From NCBI GenBank assembly GCA_035687245.1, contig DASRYH010000042.1, forward strand, positions 1 through 64,000: a stretch of 64,000 nt of DNA, read 5' to 3'. The notes beneath the pieces are model-generated. The model ran no database searches. It was given only the letters and a program-made list of their open reading frames with translations, and was not told the DNA's origin. Both the position numbers and the translations under genes were made by a program. This DNA comes from DASRYH01 sp035687245 (GTDB taxonomy: Bacteria; Actinomycetota; Coriobacteriia; Anaerosomatales; PHET01). This document shows positions 8,451-17,421 of the stretch, piece by piece (the first letter of the stretch is position 1; every line of letters starts with the position of its first letter).

Positions 8451-8896
8451 CTGCCGGCCAGCAAGGACCGCAGAAACGCGCGCAGCCGTCGCCCCTCGTA
8501 CGCGTAGACGGATAGAGCCACACCCGCCCACACGCAGACTGCGACGATGAGTGCGACGATCGGCATGTGGAGGGCTGCTTCAGTCACGAGTCCCAAGCCC
8601 ACCGCAAGACCGGCCGCCAGCAGAGACATCTCACCCGTGTTGGCCTTGTATGCGAGAACGAGCTCAGGCGCTGACAGAACCTCAATCCGGCATATGCCGA
8701 CGGGGCTGAGCAGAATCCGCCAACCGGGTGTCGACTCAGAGTAGACGCCGCCCTCGAAGTGGAGACGGTTGTCCTGGCGTTCGGCGCGCCAGGGCGCGAG
8801 TGCGAGCTTCTGTTCGAGCTCACGCGCGACCTCAATCGCATCGCTGCCGTGACTGTCCGGTAGGCCGATGCTGCCGACGATGCTCAAAGGGAACAT
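8447..8896 (-). CDS. Hypothetical protein with two C-terminal membrane segments
   Basis: 149 residues from ATG 8896 (AGGA just upstream; an in-frame start at 8977 would add 27 residues of poor quality). The N-terminal ~95 residues are soluble, then a paired hydrophobic hairpin (about residues 90-135) ends in a basic tail. No family recognised. It converges with the VF530 gene and overlaps it by 4 bases. Confidence 0.5.
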   Translation of the reverse strand: MFPLSIVGSIGLPDSHGSDAIEVARELEQKLALAPWRAERQDNRLHFEGGVYSESTPGWRILLSPVGICRIEVLSAPELVLAYKANTGEMSLLAAGLAVGLGLVTEAALHMPIVALIVAVCVWAGVALSVYAYEGRRLRAFLRSLLAGS

Positions 8897-9159
8897 GAGG
8901 ATCCTGTCTTTCGATGACGGCGTCTGAAATCCGAAGGACCTGCAGTTCGGAAGAGTCCGTGCATCACAAGCATACACGCGGCCTGATCGGCCTTGCGGCC
9001 GTCGCCTTTGGCATCGGGCTGCCCCCTCGCCGCAGTCCCGTGCTCAATCTCAAGCCCTCAGCGCCCGATACTCCTAGTGCGTTCTCTCGGAAAGTTGCCG
9101 AAGGGGCGTGAGCACGAAACCGGTCGCTTCCAACGGATGGACTGCAAGGACCCGCAAAG

Positions 9160-10788
9160 ATGCCGCTCGAATTCACTCCATACACGGCACCCTACGTGTT
9201 GGCACTTGTGCTGTCGGTCGTGGCGGTGCTGGTGGCCTACCCCAACCGCGCGTCCGCTGGCGGCCGGTGGCTCTTCCTGATGGCTGTGGCGATAGTGGTC
9301 TGGTGCGCCGCTGAGACCATCGACTTCGCGAGTACTCAGCTTGTCTGGCACATCCGCGCAGCTCAGCTGTCCTACATCGGCGCAACCACTGCGCCCGTGC
9401 TCTACTTCCTGTTCGCCGTCGAGTACTCGGGACGTTGGCGAAGCGTGCCGAAGGGCGCCGCCGCGGCACTGATGGCGGTGCCGGCCATAACAACTGCTCT
9501 AGCCTTCACCAACCGCTTCCACTCGCTTGTCTGGACGTCGTTCACTCCGTACCGGCAGGAACCGACCGTGATCCTGTACGGTCACGGCGTCGCGTACTGG
9601 GTCATCACCATCTACTCTCTGGTCCTCGGGGCCACCGCGATCGCGCTGATTGCCGACACGGCGGTCAGGAACAGTGGCATCTTCCGTACTCGCAGCATGA
9701 TTATCATGGCCGCGGCAATTGCGCCGTGGCTCATGCAGCTGCTCTACAGCCTCTCGCCCAGAAGCGTCATCGGACTCGACCCATCCCTCGCGCTAAGCGT
9801 CACCTGCGTTCTGATGGTGATGGCGATTGCCCGGTTCCGTCTGCTCGAGCTGACGCCGATTCCGCGTGAGGTGCTGGTCGAGGAGATGCTCAATGGCTTG
9901 GTCGTGCTCGATCCTGCCATGCGGGTCATGGAGCTGAACCCCGCCGCCGTGAAGCTGCTTGGACTGCCGAAGGCCCCCGCTGCGGGGGCTCCGGTCACAG
10001 AACTGTTCGTGGCTTGGGGCGACGCAGCGCCCGCAGCCCTTTCAGCGTTTGAGAGTGGGTCGCCGGCGGTCATCGAAGTGCCGAACGACCGCTTTGTCGC
10101 TGTCACCAAGTCGTCGGTCGGCGCCTCGCTGTCAGCAGGTGTACGAGAGCTCGTGACCTTGCGAGACGTGACAGCTCAGGTGCATGCCGAGCAGGCGCTG
10201 CACGACGCAAACGACGCCCTTCTTGAGCGTGTTGCCGAAATCGAAGCGCTCCAGGCGCAGCTCGTCGAGCAGGCGACGCGCGACTCGCTCACAGGTCTGA
10301 ACAATCGCCGTTTCCTCGACGACCAGCTGCCCGGCGAACTCGCCCGAGCTGCGCGTGGCGGCTACCCGCTCAGTGTCGTTATGTTCGATGTCGACGACTT
10401 CAAGCAGATCAACGACGGTGGTGGCCACGCCGCCGGCGACGCGGTGCTAATCGAGATCGCCGTGATGCTCTCCGCCGACACGCGCGGGGGTGACATCATC
10501 TGCCGCTACGGCGGCGACGAGTTCGTGGTCGTCATGCCGAACGCCGACGCGGATTCGGCAGTCAAACGAGCCGCAGCTTGGCAGTGGCGTCTGCGGGGCA
10601 CCTCCCAAGTGGGTCTTGCTGGGCCGCTGACCATCTCAGTTGGTGTAGCGGCGTTCCCCGTGCATGGCGAGTCGGCCGCCGCGCTGATGGTCGCCGCCGA
10701 CCTTGCTGTCTATGCATCCAAGCTCGCCGGACGCGATCGAGTCTGTCTAGCGGGGGGAGAGGCTAGACCTCGGCTTGCTGGGGTATGA
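9160..10788 (+). CDS. Membrane diguanylate cyclase (7TM-PAS-GGDEF)
   Basis: 542 residues. Seven N-terminal transmembrane segments resemble the histidine kinase N-terminal 7TM domain (about residues 5-225). A PAS domain follows (about 235-345), then a short coiled coil and a GGDEF domain. The active site is intact: GGDEF at 451-455, preceded by RDSLTGLNNRRF-type start and DVDDFKQIND. An RxxD inhibitory site (RGGD, 442-445) sits the canonical five residues upstream, so product feedback by c-di-GMP is expected. It makes c-di-GMP from two GTP at the inner membrane face. The ATG has AAGGAC upstream. No operon partner on either side. Confidence 0.9.
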   Translation: MPLEFTPYTAPYVLALVLSVVAVLVAYPNRASAGGRWLFLMAVAIVVWCAAETIDFASTQLVWHIRAAQLSYIGATTAPVLYFLFAVEYSGRWRSVPKGAAAALMAVPAITTALAFTNRFHSLVWTSFTPYRQEPTVILYGHGVAYWVITIYSLVLGATAIALIADTAVRNSGIFRTRSMIIMAAAIAPWLMQLLYSLSPRSVIGLDPSLALSVTCVLMVMAIARFRLLELTPIPREVLVEEMLNGLVVLDPAMRVMELNPAAVKLLGLPKAPAAGAPVTELFVAWGDAAPAALSAFESGSPAVIEVPNDRFVAVTKSSVGASLSAGVRELVTLRDVTAQVHAEQALHDANDALLERVAEIEALQAQLVEQATRDSLTGLNNRRFLDDQLPGELARAARGGYPLSVVMFDVDDFKQINDGGGHAAGDAVLIEIAVMLSADTRGGDIICRYGGDEFVVVMPNADADSAVKRAAAWQWRLRGTSQVGLAGPLTISVGVAAFPVHGESAAALMVAADLAVYASKLAGRDRVCLAGGEARPRLAGV

Positions 10789-10911
10789 GCCATCTCGACG
10801 TGCTCCGTCCTGTAGGCGAACCCGCCGCGGTGAGCACGCTGCCGAATGCCAGCAAGCACTCATGGACGCGGTGAACTCTCGCCGCGCGCCGCTCGAGAGG
10901 AGCCGTTCGTT

Positions 10912-11430
10912 ATGCCGAATTCCCCGAGAATCGTCCCGTCTTTGTGGTTCGACCGCGATGCCGAAGAGGCCATCTCGTACTACGTCGAGACGTTCAACAG
11001 CGCACCAGGCAAGCGGCTCGAGTCGAGGCTCATCAGCATGCAGCGCTACGAAGCGGGAATGGAGGTTCCCGGCACCGAAGCGATGCTCGGCCAAGTGCTC
11101 ACAGCGATCTTCGAGCTCGATGGCCAGCGATTCATGGCGCTCGACGGTGGCCCGATCTTCACCTTCAACGAGTCCGTATCGTTCTACGTCGAGTGTGATG
11201 ACCAAGCTGACGTCGACCACTTTTGGGGGCGGCTCTCAGCGGTACCGGAGGCCGAACAGTGCGGCTGGCTGAAGGACCGCTTCGGCCTCTCGTGGCAGAT
11301 CGCGCCGAAGCAGTTGGGCGAGCTGCTCTCCAGCCCGGACCGCAGGCGGGCGCTTGCTGCGACGAACGCCATGCTGAAGATGAAGAAGATCGTCATCGCA
11401 GACCTGCAGAAGGCTTACGACGAGGCCTAG
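10912..11430 (+). CDS. VOC-superfamily PhnB-like protein (PF06983)
   Basis: 172 residues. ATG 10912 has GAGAGGAG 9 bases upstream, better than the ATG at 10846. The sequence IVPSLWFDRDAEEAISYYVETF at the N terminus and a second half with FYVECDDQADVDHFWGRLS and DRFGLSWQIAP are typical of the 3-dmu-9_3-mt (PhnB-like) glyoxalase-fold family. Family members are mostly uncharacterised despite the methyltransferase name. Stands alone; substrate unknown. Confidence 0.85.
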   Translation: MPNSPRIVPSLWFDRDAEEAISYYVETFNSAPGKRLESRLISMQRYEAGMEVPGTEAMLGQVLTAIFELDGQRFMALDGGPIFTFNESVSFYVECDDQADVDHFWGRLSAVPEAEQCGWLKDRFGLSWQIAPKQLGELLSSPDRRRALAATNAMLKMKKIVIADLQKAYDEA

Positions 11431-11509
11431 GCGAAGCGCTGAAGTAGTCGCGTTCCGCAAACACGCGATTCCGGCTACAGAGGCCCGAAAATCCATCAAT
11501 TTGTGACCC

Positions 11510-11531
11510 TTCTGTGTTCTTTTGCACAGAA
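11510..11531. repeat. Perfect 7-bp inverted repeat upstream of the cytochrome island
   Basis: TTCTGTG (11510-11516) and CACAGAA (11525-11531) flank an 8-base TTCTTTTG spacer. It sits between the VOC gene and the giant cytochrome gene. No T-run follows, so it is more likely an operator-like dyad than a terminator. Confidence 0.4.
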
Positions 11532-11575
11532 CCCTCGTTGCTGGCGACACCATCGGGGTCGATTACGCCATCTAC

Positions 11576-11604
11576 CTGCAAAAATACGCCTCGTGCGGTA
11601 TACT
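11576..11604 (+). promoter_or_regulatory. Putative promoter of the giant cytochrome gene
   Basis: TATACT at 11599-11604, the same -10 hexamer as both tRNA-Ser promoters, with CTGCAA at 11576-11581 17 bases upstream as a weak -35. A start of transcription near 11611 would put GTG 11503 outside the message and favours the TTG at 11698 as start codon. Confidence 0.4.
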
Positions 11605-11697
11605 GTCGCGGGCGCGGCATGCCCTAGCTTGGCGCGCCGCGATTTCGTAACCCCAGAAGCAGGTGGCATCACGACGATCAGCCCGGCACGGTCGGCG

Positions 11698-14600
11698 TTG
11701 AAGAGTCTCGTTAGTAGAGGCTTGAGTCGTCGTGCCCTTGTAGGCCTGATCACGGTCGCGATCCTCGCGGTTTCGGCATCGACGATCTGGGCCGTGCGCA
11801 TCTCCACCGGCCCGGCCGCCGACCGCTCGTGGTTCTGGCACAACCAGACTCCGCAGGGCAACAGCCTGCGCGCTACCACGTGGATCGATGCGAACAACGG
11901 CTGGGCTGTCGGCACGGCCGGCGTCGTTCTCAAGACCTCGGACGGCGGACGCTCTTGGATCGCCCAGGACGCGCGCACCACGCGTGACCTCTTCGGCTCC
12001 ACCTTCGTAGACGCCTCCACCGGCTGGGTTGTCGGTGCATCTGGGCTCGTTGAGAAGACCCTCGACGGCGGCACTTCATGGACGGCTCAGTCGGCGGGCA
12101 CTGCCAACCTGCGCGGTATCTCGTTCGGGAACTCATCGACCGGTGTCGCCGTTGGCGATGTCGACTCAGGTGGCTTCTCAACCGTGCGCTACACGACAGA
12201 CGGCGGCACCACGTGGCGCAGCTCGTCTGCGACGACCACGGTCGACATGACTGCTGTGCAGATGCTCAGCCCGACGACAGGCTGGGCCACCGGTGGCTCC
12301 GGCATGCTGCTCAAGACCACTGATGGCGGTGCGACGTGGACACGGGTGACGCTCGGTACCTCAGCGGCTCTCACGTCGGTGTCCTTCGAGCCGAACGGCG
12401 TCGTGGGATACGTAGTGGGCAACGCGGTCGGCACGAGCTGGACGATGTACAAGACGACCAACAGCGGCAGCACATGGACCGCTGTGACTACTCTCGGCAC
12501 AACCGGCGCGGTGAACCTCTACTCGGTGAGCGCCGCTAGCTCCACGCACGCCGTCGTGGTCGGTGCCAACGGCACGATCCGTTGGACGTCGGATGGCACG
12601 GCGACGTGGACTACCCAGTCCCAGAACGGAATCGGCCCCACGGCCCTTCGCAACGTCCGCATGTTCAGCACCACGAGCGCCTACGCTGTCGGCGACCTCG
12701 GCGCGATGTTCTACACAGCATCGGCCGGACGGCACTGGTTCACGCTTCTGCCGGGTTCGGATGCTCGTTGGAACGACAGCTCGTTCATCACGCCCGACGC
12801 CGGATGGGTGGTCGGCGAGAACGGCACCATCGGGCGAACCGCGAACGCCGGTCGCACGTGGGAGATTCAGGCGGGCGGCCCGTCTGTGCTACGCGCGGTC
12901 TGGTTCACTTCGGCGACCAACGGCTGGCTTGCTGGTGATGGTGGCCTGATCGAGCACACGACCGACGGCAGCAACTGGAGCGCACAGACCTCAGGCACGA
13001 CCGTTCAGCTGAATGACATGTATTTCACGAGCGCCACCAACGGTGTCGCTGTTGGCGCCGGCGGCACGATCGTCCGTACAACCAACGGCGGCACAACGTG
13101 GACAACCGCGACGTCCCGTACCGGGCAGAACCTCAACGGCGTCTGGTTCGCCAGTCCGACGATCGGTTACGTCTGCGGCACCCAAGGCTCAGTTCGCCGC
13201 ACCACCGACGGCGGCGCCACATGGAATGGCGTCAACATCGGTCCCAACACGACCCTGAACTCGATCTGGGGGTCGGGAACCAATACGGTGTGGGTGGGTG
13301 CCGCGAACGGCTCCGTCTACAAGTCGACCAATGGTGGCTCCTCGTGGTCGACGATCAACCCCGGAATCGGCACGAACCCGGTCAACGTGGTGCGGTTTGC
13401 CGACGCCAATACCGGCTGGATCGCGAGCACATATGGTCTGGTCCGCAAGACCACCAACGGGGGCACAACGTGGAGCTCCCAGAACGCGGGTATCCCTACG
13501 GCTACCAGCGATCCGGCGCTCGCAATCCGGGGCGGCTCCGCTGTGTCGACGGGCACGGCCTATCTGGTGGGAGACGGGGGCATACTCCGACGGACAGTGA
13601 CCGGTGGCGCCTCTTGGACATCGGTGCAGCGTGGCGTTCTCGGTGACCTCAATGGCCTCTCGTTCCCTTCGGCAGACTACGGATGGGCGGCCGGTTCTGC
13701 GGGCTCGATGCTCTACACCGCAGATGCCGGGCAGACGTGGGCGCGGCTGCGCACCGGAACCAACTCCAACCTGGCTGCTGTCTCGATGTCGACAACGACC
13801 ACAGGCTGGGCAGTCGGCGATAACGGCACGATCCGGAAGACCACCGACGGCGGTCTCACCTGGACGGCGCAGACGTCCGGCGTCTCAACGGCGCTCGACT
13901 CAGTCGCGTCGGCAGGCGTGAGCCGGGCCGTAGCGGCAGGCGCTGGCGTCGTCAGGTACACCACGAACGGCGGCACTAGTTGGACGGCTGCGTCGACGCT
14001 GCCGACGACCACCGTCACTGGCCTGTGGATGACCGGACCGAACACGGTGTGGGCCTCCTCCACGCGCAGCGGGGCGAACAGCGTCCTGTGGACCAGCGCA
14101 AACGGCGGCTCGACGTGGACCTCGCGGGTCGCCACGCCCACTGCGAACCTGTGGGACGTGAACTTCGTAGACGCAACGACCGGCTTTGCGGTCGGCGACT
14201 CGGGCGTTGTTCTGCGCACGACGGACGCTGGTGCGACGTGGGTTCGCAGGTCCACTCCGACCACCGCCACGCTCAACGCGGTTCGGTTCCGTGACGCGTC
14301 CAATGGAGTGGTCGTCGGAGCGAACGGCACCGTGTTGCGCACCAACGACGGCGGGACGACCTGGATCGAGCAGTCTTCAGGCACGAACCTGGCGCTGGCC
14401 GCAACGGCGTACCCCGATTCGGGCGCGTTCGCCGTTGGCGCCGGTGGCACACTGCTCGCCAGCAGCCAGACCACGCCACCCGTCACGTCCTTTGCGATCT
14501 CACCGAACGCTCCTGATGGCAACAACGGCTGGTACAAGACGGCGCCCACGATCACCCTGTCGACGGGCGCGTCTGGTGTCATCTTCTACAGCTGGGTATC

Positions 14601-17421
14601 GGAGGCAGGTCCGTTCCAGACCTATTCGGCACCCGTGAGCGCTGACGAGGGTACCCAGACGATCTCGTACTACTCGACGGACCTCATCGGTACCGCGGAG
14701 GCTCCGCAGCAGTACACGGTCCAGACCGACATCACGGCGCCCAGCGTGCCTTCGGCACTCGCCGTAGGCTCCGTTGATGCGTCAAATGCCGCGCTCTCTT
14801 GGGACGCCAGCTCCGACAATGCCTCGGGTGTCGACCACTACGAGGTCTACCTCAACGGGCTCCCGTGGCTGAGCACCCCGTCGACCAGCGCCCAGTTCAC
14901 GGGGCTGACTCAGTCCACGATGTACTCGGCGACCGTTGCGGCCGTAGACTTCGCCGGCAATGTCTCCGCCGTGAGCGCTGCGGCTTCCTTTGTGACGCCG
15001 GCCGTCGATGTTGCGCCGTACGAGACGGTGGTCTCTGTCGACCCGATAGACGCGGACGGGCTGAACGGCTGGTACGTAGACAACGCGCCGAAGATCACGA
15101 TGGCCGCCCTGCCGATGGGTGGTGGACCGCGGACGACCTACTACGCATGGGGTGACATCGCGGGACCGTATTCGGCGTACTCGACCACACTCACCGCGTC
15201 GCCGGGCGTGCAGACGCTCTACTACTCCACTCACGACGACGCGCTCGTTCGCAGCGATGAGCCCACGCACAGCCAGACCTATCGCTACGATCCGGTCACG
15301 CCTGACGCGCCCGTCCCGACGGCGAGCGCGGTGGACTATCAGTCGATCAGCGTGTCGTGGCCCGACGTGACGCCGACGGTCAGCGGCATCGATCACTACG
15401 AGGTTCTCGTCGATGGGCTCCTGCGCGCGACGACCACCTCCACCACCGCCGAGATCGCCGGGCTCCAGTCGTCAACGACCTACTCGGTTGTCGTCCGGGT
15501 CGTCAACGGCGCAGGTACCTTCTCCGACTCTTCGGCGGCCTCTGTAACGACTTCGTCGACACCGCTGCCGACACCACCACCGGCGTTCGTTGCTAAGTCG
15601 CCTTCGGCGAGCATCGCGTATCTGTGCTGGATGCCGAGTGAGAACACTGTCGGCGCCGTGAGCTATCGCGTATGGCAGTCGGAGAACGGCGTGGACTACT
15701 CGGCGGTTGCCACGACGACCGGCGGCCTCTACGACTGCTCCTACATCGTGCGCGGGCTGCGCTCCTCCTCGCGCTACTGGTTCGCGATCTCGACGGTGGA
15801 CACGCGTGGCGAAAGCTCGCTCACCGATACCTCGAGCGCGATGTGGGCGTTCACCGCGCCGACCACCACGGTGCCCGACAGGGTACTGGGCGTCTCAGCG
15901 CTCGGCCTGAACTCCACGGTCTTCCTGTCATGGGTCGCACCGGACAACCCGGCTGTGGCCGGCTACGTGGTCCGACGCGGCATGGCAAGCATGTCGACCA
16001 TGACGACGATCACTGCGGCGCCGACCACCGGAACCGCGTACTTCGACACGACTGCGCAGAACGGTGAGAAGTACTACTACCAGGTGCTAGCGGTCGACGA
16101 GTTCGGTGGCGTAGGTCTGCCCTCGATCGAGACGCGCGCCGCACCGCTCGCTCCCTACCCGGTCAACCAGCCGTCGCCACACGACCACGGGCAGGACTCG
16201 GCGTGCATCTGCCACGCAACCCACAGCTCGACGGCGCTCGCGCCGCTGGTGCGCTTCCCGCGCGCCGAGCGCAACACGCTGTGCAAGGCGTGCCACGCGC
16301 CCGCCAACTCGCAGGTTGAGTTCACCGACCCGCTCGTGAAGTCGAAGCACCCGATGGGCGCCTCGGTCACGGCCGAAGAGCCCTACACATGCGTGACCTG
16401 CCATGTGCCGCTGAAGCCCACCGGCGAGACCGAGCTCAAGAACCTCATGCGCACGAACTCCACGTCGCCGTGCTCTGTGGTGACCACCACGCCGGCTGGC
16501 GACAGCTTCTGCTACTCGTGCCACGGCGAGAACTCGACACTCTCGCAGGGCGACATGACCGTCTTCGAGCAGTCCAGTCACGGCAACGTGTCGGCCCCGG
16601 GAACGGGCGCCGACATCAAGTGCGATCGCTGCCACGAGTCGCATGTTTCACGTAACGAGAGCCTGCTGTACTACTCCGGCTTCATGGTCTGCATGCAGTG
16701 CCACACCGCTTCGGCGGCCAACCCCAACCAGGTCGACATCCTGTCCAAGCTGACCATGAACGAGGGTGCTAATAGCAAGCACCCGTTGCTTCCCCAAGAC
16801 CAGACGACCGGCGCGCGGATGACGTGTCAGAACTGCCACAACACGCACACAGTCTCGTCTACGTTCCCACTGGTTGACCCGCACAACCCGAGCCCGAGCG
16901 GTTCGTGGCCGAACCCGCGTAGCGACGAGAAGGCGTTCTGTTTCAGCTGCCATGACGGGCAGGCTCTGCCGACGAGCGTGGAAACGAGTCCGTGGGCTCC
17001 TCCGGTCTACGGCAGGAGCAGCGCGACCACGACCACAGACATCCAGACGAGCTATCAGACCAACGTCCATGGCTTCGCGATGCGCAGCGAGAGCACGACC
17101 ACCAACGCCTACCTGCGCACCGACATGGGCTATGGCTACGGCGACGTGCTCGAGTGCCGCGCGTGCCATGATCCTCACGGCACCACGAACGCCGATGCGA
17201 TCCAAGACCGCGTGACCTCACGCGACGGCTCGAAGGTCATCTCCGGAGTCCTCACGACCAGGGTGCCGGGCGGCGGACGCGACTACCGGTTCTTCTGCAT
17301 CACCTGCCACACGTGGGACTCCGCGTCGCACGACTCTCGCGCAGGTACGAGCACGGTGACGTTCCCGATGAACTGCAAGGCGTGCCACGGCCACATGTCG
17401 CTGTCAGGAGCCCAGTTCTGA
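11698..17421 (+). CDS. Giant exported YCF48/BNR-propeller, FN3, decahaem cytochrome c
   Basis: About 1,907 residues from TTG 11698; the frame is open from GTG 11503. A basic N terminus and hydrophobic stretch (RRALVGLITVAILAV) form a signal or anchor. Residues ~50-922 hold 20 full and one partial ~42-residue repeats of the form GWxVGxxGxxxKTxDGGxxW, as in YCF48/BNR-like propellers; 21 repeats would make three seven-bladed propellers. Ig/OmpL47-like and about four fibronectin type III modules follow (nt ~14,470-16,150). The C-terminal ~400 residues carry ten CXXCH haem sites (from nt 16282, 16390, 16510, 16621, 16690, 16825, 16939, 17155, 17296, 17374) and one CICH at 16204. It is inferred to be an extracytoplasmic electron carrier. 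The stop overlaps the next start as TGATG. Confidence 0.85.
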   Translation: MKSLVSRGLSRRALVGLITVAILAVSASTIWAVRISTGPAADRSWFWHNQTPQGNSLRATTWIDANNGWAVGTAGVVLKTSDGGRSWIAQDARTTRDLFGSTFVDASTGWVVGASGLVEKTLDGGTSWTAQSAGTANLRGISFGNSSTGVAVGDVDSGGFSTVRYTTDGGTTWRSSSATTTVDMTAVQMLSPTTGWATGGSGMLLKTTDGGATWTRVTLGTSAALTSVSFEPNGVVGYVVGNAVGTSWTMYKTTNSGSTWTAVTTLGTTGAVNLYSVSAASSTHAVVVGANGTIRWTSDGTATWTTQSQNGIGPTALRNVRMFSTTSAYAVGDLGAMFYTASAGRHWFTLLPGSDARWNDSSFITPDAGWVVGENGTIGRTANAGRTWEIQAGGPSVLRAVWFTSATNGWLAGDGGLIEHTTDGSNWSAQTSGTTVQLNDMYFTSATNGVAVGAGGTIVRTTNGGTTWTTATSRTGQNLNGVWFASPTIGYVCGTQGSVRRTTDGGATWNGVNIGPNTTLNSIWGSGTNTVWVGAANGSVYKSTNGGSSWSTINPGIGTNPVNVVRFADANTGWIASTYGLVRKTTNGGTTWSSQNAGIPTATSDPALAIRGGSAVSTGTAYLVGDGGILRRTVTGGASWTSVQRGVLGDLNGLSFPSADYGWAAGSAGSMLYTADAGQTWARLRTGTNSNLAAVSMSTTTTGWAVGDNGTIRKTTDGGLTWTAQTSGVSTALDSVASAGVSRAVAAGAGVVRYTTNGGTSWTAASTLPTTTVTGLWMTGPNTVWASSTRSGANSVLWTSANGGSTWTSRVATPTANLWDVNFVDATTGFAVGDSGVVLRTTDAGATWVRRSTPTTATLNAVRFRDASNGVVVGANGTVLRTNDGGTTWIEQSSGTNLALAATAYPDSGAFAVGAGGTLLASSQTTPPVTSFAISPNAPDGNNGWYKTAPTITLSTGASGVIFYSWVSEAGPFQTYSAPVSADEGTQTISYYSTDLIGTAEAPQQYTVQTDITAPSVPSALAVGSVDASNAALSWDASSDNASGVDHYEVYLNGLPWLSTPSTSAQFTGLTQSTMYSATVAAVDFAGNVSAVSAAASFVTPAVDVAPYETVVSVDPIDADGLNGWYVDNAPKITMAALPMGGGPRTTYYAWGDIAGPYSAYSTTLTASPGVQTLYYSTHDDALVRSDEPTHSQTYRYDPVTPDAPVPTASAVDYQSISVSWPDVTPTVSGIDHYEVLVDGLLRATTTSTTAEIAGLQSSTTYSVVVRVVNGAGTFSDSSAASVTTSSTPLPTPPPAFVAKSPSASIAYLCWMPSENTVGAVSYRVWQSENGVDYSAVATTTGGLYDCSYIVRGLRSSSRYWFAISTVDTRGESSLTDTSSAMWAFTAPTTTVPDRVLGVSALGLNSTVFLSWVAPDNPAVAGYVVRRGMASMSTMTTITAAPTTGTAYFDTTAQNGEKYYYQVLAVDEFGGVGLPSIETRAAPLAPYPVNQPSPHDHGQDSACICHATHSSTALAPLVRFPRAERNTLCKACHAPANSQVEFTDPLVKSKHPMGASVTAEEPYTCVTCHVPLKPTGETELKNLMRTNSTSPCSVVTTTPAGDSFCYSCHGENSTLSQGDMTVFEQSSHGNVSAPGTGADIKCDRCHESHVSRNESLLYYSGFMVCMQCHTASAANPNQVDILSKLTMNEGANSKHPLLPQDQTTGARMTCQNCHNTHTVSSTFPLVDPHNPSPSGSWPNPRSDEKAFCFSCHDGQALPTSVETSPWAPPVYGRSSATTTTDIQTSYQTNVHGFAMRSESTTTNAYLRTDMGYGYGDVLECRACHDPHGTTNADAIQDRVTSRDGSKVISGVLTTRVPGGGRDYRFFCITCHTWDSASHDSRAGTSTVTFPMNCKACHGHMSLSGAQF

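Noticed and set aside
9060..9160. Possible c-di-GMP riboswitch before the diguanylate cyclase gene (GGACCCGCAAAG near the start).
   Set aside because: Only a short stretch resembles the GEMM consensus; the paired stems and the GNRA-type loop are not present.
11850..14460. Propeller repeats as a DNA-level tandem repeat or CRISPR-like array.
   Set aside because: Repeats are conserved in protein pattern but diverged in bases, with no constant spacer.
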